Of a DNA stretch of 64,000 bases, positions 24,201 to 36,200 are shown piece after piece. Numbering within the stretch: position 1 is the stretch's first letter; each line of letters begins with the position of its first letter. The translations under genes were made by a program, and so were the position numbers. Under the pieces are notes generated by a model. It saw only the letters and a list, made by a program, of their open reading frames with translations, did not search any database and was not told where the DNA came from. The DNA is from Meandrina meandrites (Eukaryota; Cnidaria; Anthozoa; Scleractinia; Meandrinidae), in assembly GCA_963693305.1 (NCBI GenBank), contig OY855904.1:16792996-16856995 (forward strand), read 5' to 3'.

Positions 24201-27200
24201 TTTTTATTAACAATTGCTATATTAGAGAACAGAAACTGTTAACAAGCGTCTTTGGCAGCGGATGGCGAAGATGGAAATGGATTACAACTTGAAAATTGAG
24301 GCTAAACTTTTCAATTTGTTTCCGCACGTCTTCAAAAAAATCGATATTTATAGCCGTAGTTTGACTTCTATCCACAAATTAAGGTTATATCTTCATTTAG
24401 ATGTTCAAAGATAATGTTTTTTCAGAGGTTAAGTTGCCTACCACTAATATCAGAACAGTTTAGACCAAAAATCCACGGAATCCCCCTGACAGAGCTCATT
24501 TAAGCTTCAATCAAACAGATAACACACTAACATAGGGTGCAGTTAGGAATCAGTGTGTGGGAAAACGGAGGACACAAATATTGGGAATCGTGCAATCGTT
24601 CTAAGAAATGTATGAAATGTGCTTTGCACTGTTGATACTACTTCGCATAGATTCGTGTATGTGTTCAGTTTCTCTTGATGTGTGAACAGCAACAGACTAC
24701 TACACAGTACCTCCAACTCCATGTCCTTTGCACTCAAAGAACTTTGTAAAGCGGCTATCATGGCATCCCTTGCTTTAAGAACTTCAGAGTGCTCCTCAAA
24801 AGACTAAAATATCAAATCAAAAGAATTATCGAAAATGATCATATATATCTTCACTTCTACAAAAGTACCTTACGACTTCCCTTGATTTCAGCGAACTAAG
24901 TATAAAGAAAAAATGCTCAGGATATAGCGCATGTGAAGAAGATATAAAAAGCATTCACATTTGTTGAGTTGAAGTTGAAGAAGACGAAAAACTGAAGGGC
25001 AAGCAGAAGCTTTCATTGAGAATCGCTACACACTGTTTGTTTGTAGAGGACTCTGCACTAAAATAAAAATATAAACTAACAGTGAGTTACTCTGTGAATT
25101 TATACTATTTGACTAGGGGGTAGTAACATAATATTGTAGTAGTCAGTTCATTTGCTTTGAATTTCTTGATTACATTTTAAGAAGTAAAAAAGTCGAACAC
25201 ACCTGGTACCATTTCCTCTTAGCGGTATGTGCTGCTTCTCGTGTTGCTGTCAGACTCTGATTCAAGTCTTGAATTTTAGTATGCAGCTGTTGTAACTGGA
25301 AGATAATAAACAGAAATATCAACAGTAAGCGTTTTACGGTCTAGATAATGCGTTCTTGTCCTCAATTGAAAACTGCAATATACATAAGCACAACAATACT
25401 TTATGTTTATGCTTTAATACCTATACTTGTGTTTAGAACTGAGGAAAATTAAATACATTATGTACTGATGCTTGCCACAGAAGAAACCTTACCTCACTGT
25501 CTCTGGAACCATCCTTGTGACTCTACATGACAAATAATGATTAAAATAATCATGAGAAGTGCTATGCAGGAGCGAATCAGTCATTTTATCGTTTAATATT
25601 AATTTTTCTTGTTATAAAAGATCCTTAGACAGCCTGCAGTCCAACAGTCCAAAATGACACTTCTTTTAAAAATACACTCATTTTTGCGTAAAAAAGCTGC
25701 TCGCATTAGTTCCTTCAGAAATAAAAACAGATTGGCATTTTCCGAGAAAAAGTAAATGAGTGTATGTACACAATAAGTGACAAAAAACTTACAAGAGGAT
25801 TGCAAAACTCCATATCATACAAACATCTCTATGGATCGTCCAAAAAGGTTACCAATAGTTTAAGATTAAAATTGATAAGTTCTAAAAAAGTTGCTCTCTT
25901 ACCATTTCAAAATGTGCAATATTTCCGTTTAAAATACAAACCTGCGATAGTGAATTATCAGTTGAATTTCTAGAGTTTAAATGTTGTTCTCTTTCTTTAT
26001 CATGGAGCTGATTTCTTAATTCCTAAAAACAGATAGAATAGTGAGGCAAAGCCTGCAACTTAACAATGTGAAATATTATAGCTGTTCCTAGTTTTAGATA
26101 CATGTAGGATGTTAATCAGCAAAACTAAGACAATGTACACCATCTCTTACCCTATTTGTTCTCTCAGTCTTTTTGGCTTTCTCCTTTAATTCCTTAAAAT
26201 AACAAGATGAAGATTATTAAATATTCGTTATTCATGTACAAACACTTATAAATTTGTGCTGAAAAGTTTCTCTACATCATAAAGACAACAGAAGTATAGT
26301 ACAGGAGATAAGGAGCTGACAAACTCTCAGTTTTGGTGATTGCCATAAATTCTTTACAGTGGATTTTAAAAACATGCCAGTATATCATGACAATAGCTTG
26401 GAGATCATCAGTTTGTCTACAACTGGGAGAACTCAGAATTTTTTTCTGAGCAGCTTATAGTTCTTGATATCCCCCAGTTTATAATTTTCCTATTTCTGAT
26501 TGCCTGTCAGAATGACACTGCATTGATAATATTTTGAGAACTTACATAGTCAATTGATCACTGATGAAACAAAAGGATAGGCAGGATCTTCAAGGATGTG
26601 TGCTTTCTGCTAAATTTACACATCAAATAAGTTCAGTCACCTCTAATTTATGGTTTCTGGTTTCAAGTTCTTCTGTCAGTTGTTTAATTCTTCTATCACA
26701 TTCCTGAATCTTTCTCTCATTAATTTCCAACGCTGTATTCTGTTGGAAAGAAACATGCAATGTTGACATAATAATGGACATTATAAGCTACAAACAATTT
26801 TCATATTTCAGTGACATTAATCTAAAGCAGAAGCCCAGAATAATTGATGTGCTCACAGTTAATCCAGAAAAAGCCATTAACCATCCTGGTCAAATCACTA
26901 CATGGAATTGTTTCTATAGAATTACAAGGCTGCAGAGTGAGTGATTAGAGAGGCATGGCCCATGGTTAATTATCTAAATTGTACCTGGGGAATGTCTTGT
27001 TCCTGTTGGCTCAGCATGTCCTTCAGACTATCCAGATTATCTTTCAAATCCTGAGATTTAGAAAGCATACATTATTAAAAAACAAAACACATAATATTAC
27101 CACTGCCATCATTATTGAGGTGTGACAATTCTATTACAGTAAATAACATGTCAAGGATAAACATTGATACCTTGCAAGCACAACCATCAATAGTCACTAT

Positions 27201-30200
27201 AACTGTGCCACTAAATATTTACTGCTGATCTACTCAAGATCAACAAATAATCCCTCACAGTTATGGACCAAGTTCTTTGCTAGCCTCAGCCTCCAGGGCT
27301 AGTGGTGACATCAGCATTATCCAAAGGCAGGGAGGGGGGGAGGGGGGTGGGGGTAAGAGTGGTATACCAATGAATATACCTGTCCAGTAAATTGAATACC
27401 TTAAAAAATACCCATTATACGTGTACGTCCTGATAATGCCCAAAATTAAGAACAGCATAGTATACAGTGTACTGTTTACCAGAATTATAAATATATATGC
27501 CATTTCCTCAATATGAGTAATACGCATATGAAAATAACTAACAATCAAGATGAAATGACCTATTTACAAGAGTTCACAGAAAATTCAGTTTGGCACAGAG
27601 TCTATTGCAATTTTGTTCCTTCTTCTCTTTTCCTTTCTTCTTTCATATTCAGCTATGCTCCTGTTGTTAACTTTCTCACAGTTGTTACGCACAAGCTGTC
27701 TCCATTCTGTTTGTTCATTTCTCTTCCTCTCTGTTCTTGATAACACCACTACACTTCAGAACAGTTTTACAAGTGTCTTTATATCCTAATCTGGGATGTC
27801 CAGTCTTACAGGTTTCATTGGCTAGCTTACCATACAGGAGAGCTTAAGCAGGTCTTTACAAATAAATACCAAAATACACATAAATAGCCCTGGCTAACCC
27901 TATACAAAATGTAATTTATTTATTAGAAAACATCCTCTAAGGAAGCACATGCTAAAAGCCATGATAGTTCTATAACTCGATAGAAACACAAAACTAGCAC
28001 GAACTGTTGATGTAATGATGGCGTGAGCAAAGAGAATTTACATTTTGATGATCAAAATAAATGAAGGATTAATTCCTTTTTTCTCATGGTATTCTCTTAC
28101 ATGTAAAGAAATAGAAACGACGTTTTCCATTTTCCTATTGAGTTATAGAAACACGGAAAGCGAAATGTGAAAAAGCTGTGGAAACATTCGCCTATCGGCT
28201 CATGTTCCCACAGTATTTCTAGTTCTCCCAAACTTCCACTAGAAACATGGAACACGTTTTCTATTTCTTAAATAAAACATAAATCAAAACCAAACCTTGT
28301 TTTCTGCCTGGGTAGAAGCAAGAGACCCTCTCAAATCATCTATCATCCTGAAATTTAAAGTGAAATTAAACTACAGTTGAACTTCTTTGCTATAGACAGA
28401 AAATGGACAAGGAATCTTGAGCATCTGTATTATGGAGGGGTGTGTAACACAAAGGTAGTAGGTTAATCAAATTTACAATACCTGTCTTTTTCATCTAAAG
28501 TTGCCTTCATAGCAACCTGCCAAAGAAAACAAGAATAGGAGAGCTTAGACAGATAATGTGGAATCTAGATTTCTCACAAGTAAAACAAAATTGGTTTGAG
28601 AAATTGGGAGTTAAATTGTAGTGTGTGACTAAATAAAGGGAAACAATCGAAAAATGAAGATTCCCCAGTATACTGAGTTACACAACATACATTTTGTGAA
28701 ATTTTGATACTGATACATACAGTAACTGTAACCCTGCTATTTCGAACCATCAGGGGAAACAAAAAATGGTTTAAGGTATTATGTGTTGTTAACAAAGAGT
28801 GCTCTCAAAACTTTTACAAAACTGAATACAGTTACTTATTACTGGGTACCAGTTGTGATCAGCATCAAGTTATAAGTGCCTTACTTGCATCTGCTGCTGA
28901 TCATCATGGAAGCCATCAGTACTCTCCAATAACTTCTCATTTAATTGTTGATTAAGAAGAGCAGTCTCAGCCTGTGAAGGGAAAATATTGTGACAAACTC
29001 ACTCAAGTCTAAAACGTTTTGGCTAATGCATCAAATGTAGTATTGTTAGAAAAAAGAACCCCATTTACATACAAGTTTGTCAGCCACGTCCTCCACATCG
29101 TGTCTTGCTACCGTCAAGTCCTAAATAAGACAAAGTGCATCAAAAAATATTCTAGAGAACACGGCCGTAGGCAGAATTTTGCTTGGGTGGGTGCAAGCAC
29201 AGTAAGCATGAATGTCTAGGGGGGATTCAGGGTATATTTCCCAGGAAATTTTGAAAATTCAAGTTGTTAAAGTCCACTTTTCCTGCATTCTGAGAGTCAT
29301 TTCAACCCTCCCTCTTAGATTAAGCGGACCTTTGCGGCGCATGAGAGATGTGGACGCACCCATTGCACCCCCCTGCCTACGGCCCAGGAGAAAGTAACTG
29401 AGGCTAATGCAACTTAAAAAAGATGTGAAGAGCCAAACCTTCTCCATCTCTTTAAGCTTGATTTCATATCCCTCCCTGATTTCTCTTAACTCTTCATTGT
29501 GTTCCTCTGTGAGCTGTAAGGACAGCAAAATGTATACAAAATGTACATCTACATGAAGTTACAAACAGAATAAATGAGGCCTAACTCAGGGTTCTCCAAA
29601 TCAGGCGGTAACCGGTAAAATTTACCGCTTGCAGCACCACTCTTTACCGCCTAAAACCGCTTAGAAATGTTGAAAATCCAACAGGTTAATAACAAAGTAA
29701 TGCCAGTCGTTGCACCAATGCAGTTGTGATAAAAAATAACTAATAGAATCGGTAGAAAATAAACAGCGAAAAATGCAATATTCATTTACAACTTTGTGCC
29801 AGTATTCTAATTCAATATTCTTTATTTCTCTTCACCTTCCAAATCTTTCATTGCTGTTATCTTTCGAAAAAAGAGCACGTTTTGGAGAGCTTTCTTCGCA
29901 ATGAATCGGCAGCAATAGCTGCTCTCCTTTCATTTTGTCCGTTCTGTCCATTGACAATGAAAGAATTCACAAGGCCATTAGGTAAAAAAGAAGTTATTTT
30001 AAGTGAGAAATATTACGGAGAAAATAAGCTTACGTGTAGTTGATTGCTAAGTTTACCGTAGCTCACGTGTGGAAAAGGGAAAGTCAGCTTTTGTTGTGAA
30101 CTTCTTCTCAATAAGTTCGTAAGTGTTTAAAACGAAACCCAGACAGCAGGTTAAAAGAAGCCTTGAGAATACGACCCTTCAGCGATGCCATTGTAAATGC

Positions 30201-33200
30201 TGAGTATTCGAACCAAAGAGAAAAGTAGCTGTAGCGATTCATAGCAAAGGTGAAACGAGAGCGCCGGTTTTTTTCAAGTACTACTTTATGTAAGCGACAG
30301 CAAGTATATCTCCTTTAAACACAGGAAGAAAATTTTATACAATTTTTTTCTTAGGATGTATAAAAAGACGACGGTACGGCCATAAAAAGTACTTGTAAAA
30401 TAAAATTTGACCAGCATAGGGCAACACTAGAAAACAGCTGAGATTCACCAGTAGTTCTTTACCGGTTTGAAAAGTTCTTTTACCTGCTGTGCTGAAAACT
30501 AGGGAGAACCCTGCTAACTTTGGAAATCACAATATAAAAAGAAAATGAAACAAAATAACTATTATCACAAACCTGTCTAATTTGTGTGTCACTGTGTTGC
30601 GCTACTGCTTCAACAGCATTCCTAACAAACACAACAGTATCTTTAACTTAAATTTAATTATTTAAATACTAACAGTAAAACAACATATAACTGTTGTGGT
30701 TTAATTTTACCCTAGGTACAGTTGGTATCTTTCTTAGTTCTTGTGTATGAAATGCAAGGTTAAGTCTGCTTACGAGCCAAGGGGCCCATCAGGCCGGAGC
30801 TTATCCCAGTTTCCGTAGCATGAAGCGACTCGGAGTATTTCTACTCCCCCCTGGATGGGATGCTAGTCCATCGCAGGGTTACCCCCAGCAGTAAATTCGC
30901 CGGTACCCATTTATACACTTGGGTGGAGAGAGGCACTATGAGAGTAAAGTGTCTTGCCTAAGAACACAACGCTGTGCCCCGGCCAGGACTCGAACCCGGA
31001 CCGCCCGATCCGGAGTCCAGCGCACTAACCATTAGGCCACCGCGCCTCCCTGTATGAAATGTACAGTCAGTATTAATAATGTAGAATAATGAATATAAGT
31101 TACAAACTTAAGGAAAAATATTAATACCAGATTGTATCAAGAGTAAAGCTAAACAACAACATAACAATTAATTTTTTTTAGATGTACACGCATAGGAAGC
31201 TAAGAGATTTTATCTCAGTTCCTTGAGTTTTTACTTACGAAGCCTTGACCAACAATTCCTGTCTTTCAACAAGCTCTTTCTTCAACTTTTCTACTGTCAC
31301 TTTGAGTTCTATGTTCTTTGAAAAAGAATCAAAACATTTATTCAAATCACCCTGACAGTGTTGTAATTTATTCAATAAAGCTTAATAATTAATTTTATAC
31401 AATACATATGGCAACATTCATGAAAAAAATTGAAGCCATGTGATATATCATACTGCAATGTACCAGTACATTACTTAGGGATGACAAGGGGTTTCAATAA
31501 AATTCAAATTTGGTAGCTGATTTGAGTAGAGTAACTGACTGTTTGACGAAATCTTTTTTGCATCATTCCTATAGGAATGACATTTAAAGGGCAAACAGGG
31601 AAAGAGTTAAGGACTGGCTGACAAAAAAATAAATTATGGGAGATTTTATCTTGAGTAAATAAAGGCTACCAGCTTTCTGTCACAGATAAATTAATTATAA
31701 TGTGAACTGAAGACATACATGTAAGACAAGAGTAAATTCACTTGTCTGCTGATGACAGGCATGGCAGTTTCTTCCCCTATTAAATCAATGTCTGAACTTA
31801 ATTTTTCCATGAAAATCTATGTGAGAATATTTTTTCAGTTTCACCACGGATACGTATTGAAACAACTGCCGGAAAACTTTACATATCAACAGTCCTTTTT
31901 TGCTGATAGTACAACTGAATGAAGTTTCTTTGTCAATATTTCAGATAATTTACTAACATGTAACTCATTTAGAAAAGTGATCGCTCTTTTTTGGTTTATC
32001 AATGAATTTGTAAATTGACACTTACGAAATAAACATATTACAATCTTTATACAATAAGTAAAATGACAATGTTTCTTACAGCTTTGAAAATGTCCTCAGG
32101 AACATCACTGCTTTGGTTCACACGTTCTTCAAGGAAGTAAATTCTCAGCTTCAAACCAAAATTCTCTTTTTTTAGCTCAGATATTTGCTGTGAAAAGACA
32201 ATAAAGCAGACAAAATTTAATTACACCCAATTATTCCATTTTTTCTGGCCACCTACCTTGAAAAGGGACAAAATCAAAACAAATCATTTCATGCTATAAT
32301 ATTTTGAAGGTTATGATAATGAAAAATTGTTCAAACCTCATTCAGCTGTTTCGTCATTGTTTAAAACTCAAAAATATAGTTATCCTCTTATGTAAATCCT
32401 CTTCATATGAATTTTGACAGACCTTGAAAAATATTCATACGCCCACCAATCTTCATACTTTAGTACTGGAAATTCAAATGTATTTTCTAATGTTTTGATT
32501 TTTACTTTTCCTTTCATGATTTAAGGCATTAACAGCATTCTAAAGATTCAAAATATTCAAGTAAAATGAAAAATGAAATAAGCATTGATTCACTTTAAAT
32601 CCAGTTGACAAAGACAAAAAAGGCTTGTTATTATGCGCATATCATGTCAAATAAGCCATTGAAAAACTGGACTAGACAGCATTCTGGCAAAGCACAGCCG
32701 GTCAGGAAGTTAAGTAACACATGTTTGTGAAAAGCTTTCAGTCCTTCTATTCCCTAGTGATCAAAACCTCTTTCTCCTTACAAGTACAATAAATTGTTAA
32801 AGACATTGTCAAGTGAAAAAGCTGAATGATCAACTAGGGGATATTATCATGATGATGAACACATGTACCACCAAATTCTCTTAACTAACAATAATTATTA
32901 AAAATAAAAGAAATTTATAACAATTAGTGAGGAGATACCTCTGAATAAAAAGATTGTTATCAAATGTAAAAAGTTTTCTGTCTGAACTGATCAAATGTAA
33001 TAGCTGCAACCAAATGAAATTCTAAGTAAACCATATTCCTTTTATATGAAAAGATCATGGTTTTAATAATACTTTGCTCTTGTTGGATAAGCATGGTTTG
33101 GTGTGAGAAAACAGCATTTAATATCACAATCACAATAAAATATATTTTTTTGAGATTTTCTTATTTGCAGGAAAGCTCTGAAATTAACTACATTACAACT

Positions 33201-36200
33201 ATTGTTATTTGTAGTTATGTGTTTCAGGTACAAAACAGTAAAGTTTAAGTCAGTGTAGTAAGATAATTAGATAATTAAAACAGATGAAGTAATAATCACC
33301 ACTTACATATTCGTAATCCTTCATTGTTTTTGTTTGGGGGGAAGCAGAACCATCCTGATTGGCTGCACCTACAAATACAGTTTTAAAAATTCATTAGTTT
33401 CACCTAGGGGTTGTTGCAATATTTTATTAAGTCATTTTTCTGATGAAGGGAATTACTTTCAATTCAAAGGAAAACTCAAAATAATAGTGTTCTAGGGTAA
33501 AAAAACAACAAGCCAAATGAGTAACAACCCAAAAATTAACAAGGATGGCTGCTGTAGTGCAGCTACTAGAACTAGGGGTGGTGAATGGTCCTTCAAAACT
33601 TGCGCGACTCGCAAAATTAAGCCAAATTCCAGGGGTCTCGTCATCTCGTATTTTTATGGAGGGCCTTCTCAGAGTCTCGATTTCTTTTTCAATGCTAAGG
33701 AAGTCTCGGGCTCGCAGAAAATGTATCAGTCTCGCCGTCTCGCAAAGTCTCACATTTACCATTCGACACCCCTAGAACTGGGCCAATTGGAAAAAAATTG
33801 ACCATTAAGTGATCAAAACGTTAACTGAAAACGATAGATATCTTTTTTCACAAACAGACCAATGACATTAAAGCATCTCAACATAAGCTCTGTAATAAAT
33901 TTTGTAACCCAAATGAAGGCAAATAAGAGTTTCATTTGCCTGGATTTGTAAACTATCGGCTCCACTATACTGTATACAATCTACTGCTCTCATCCTTGAT
34001 TGCAAAGTAACTTTGACTTGAAAAATTTAGCTTGGGGACTCATTTTGTGACTTCCAACCCATAACCATTGAAAACCGCTCAAAGTTTAGGATTGAGACCA
34101 ACTAATCAAAAAATTGCAAAGTTTCCTGAGAGGTCTGCATCTTCCGCAACTTTGTTGGGTTTTCAAATTTTGTTGTAGAACTACTGTTTGCATTCTTCAA
34201 TGTAATTGGTCCCTTTGCAAAACGCTATCCATTGTTCTCAATTAATGTTTGATTGGTTAAATTTCTTCCAAGTGGCCAGTTAAGGTTAGTTTCGAAGTCA
34301 ATTGGTTAATAATGTAAACAGTTGGGTTTGGGAATGTCTGTGTTCTTAAAGGGGCACTGTCATGAGCATAAAGTTAAAAATTGAACAGCCCAAAAACATG
34401 TTTACACCATTGGAAACCTATTAACAGTGGTCAAATTTTCTTAAAATTACTATACCATTGTACTGAAGAGAAATATAGAGTGATATCACTGTGATACCAT
34501 CGGGAGCTTTTGATCTCAACTTGAAAAAGTCAGCCTGACTTTTTCAAGTTCTGTCCTTGTGGCTTGGAAAAATTGACGAAACCTGTTTGCGGTCACCCTC
34601 TTCTTTAAACAATTTGCTAGATATCCTTCCCTTTACGTTCTAGGAGCATTTCCTGCATGGTTAAAAGTTCTTAGTCGTAATTTTGGTGCCGTTTTACTAA
34701 AAACGCCCAAAAATGTCCGTGACAGTGCCCCTTTAACCGTCTTACAACTACCTATCAGAGAGAAGTAGAGTGGAAAGTAACTGGTACAGTAGGCAAGAAG
34801 TTCCTGCCCTCTGCTCTCTTCCTCCCCCCCTTCACCCACAAACATACACAAGTTGCAAAACACTGGTTTTTACTAGCAAGGGAGTTGGAGTCAGATCCCT
34901 AATTGGAAGTCTACTGTGCCATGGTCTAGTGAAAATGAAACTATAGGAGTTGATCCTGACCAGCGAATACTTAATTGTTGGAGTTGCAAGGAGAAGTTCT
35001 CTGAGGGCCTGAGAACTAGCATTGTGGTTGGTTTAATTATTTTGCTTCTGCTTACGGCTCTGTCAATGTAGTGTCTCTGGATCATAAATGTCGGTGTCAT
35101 AAGCAGAGTATTGGAAGAAAATGAAAACATATTTTGATTCTTCCAACTCTGATTCTGTTGAGCTTATGACTCTGCTTACGACTCCAATTTTTCGATTTAT
35201 AGTAGACGTTTATTGCGGTATTCAACAACATGTGAACTCTGAAATTCAAACCTCAACCAACAGTTTACGTTTTTCGCTGCCGTCAATCAGCTAAGTAGTA
35301 ACCCTCAAGAAATTATTGGACATACACATCAGCTGGGCCAAAAGGTCACGTCTGCTGGTTGTCGTTGGTGGATTTCGATCCATTTTGTTTGTTTCTGTTT
35401 CTCAAGGTTCATTGGCTGTCATCATAATTATGATTGACGGCAGCGAAAAACACCATCGTTAGTTGGGTTTTGAACTTCAGAGATCGCATGTTATTGATAG
35501 GCGCAATACCTGCAAGGCTCATGTTACGGCACCTGTTGCTTGTAGTGAGGCCCCCTTTTTTTGGGGGGGGGGGGGGGGGGAGGGGGGGTTGGGGGGACTG
35601 AGTATCCAGTATGAATCCTGTTAATTTTCGGCGTAAATATTCTGTATCCCCTTTATTCCGGTGGTTTGTATCTCCAACGTTTATGATCCATATCCCTGAA
35701 TCTCATTTCCCATTAATTTTTCTCCCAAATATCCCGTATATCCTATAATTCTTTACCAAATAGTCCGTATCCCTTAAACCCCTAATGGGGCCTCTGAGGT
35801 TAATCAACAGCTGCCTTGAAAGGCTAGAAAAAGTGATTACCCAAAGTTGCAGATGTGAAGTTCACATTCTGTTTTGGTCAATAAACTTTGATGGTAAAGC
35901 GGCTGACACAACAAACAGGAAGCGGTGAAAACTCCTATGTCGGAAGCGAGAGTGTATTATTATAACAGTGTATGAATTACAAAATTGTCCAGTGAAACTC
36001 TTAAAATGTGTCAGATCTTTGAACGCGAAGGGAAAAGGAAACTGTAAACTACATACCTGTGGTTGTTGGTCTCATATTTGTCAGTCCTTCGGAGAATTCA
36101 GCGGAAGAATCGAACATGTCGCCCCCTGTACCGGCTGCCACAGCTTCCTTAAACCTTGCCAGGTTAGTGCTAAAAAAATGCATTTGAAAATCAAAATAAA

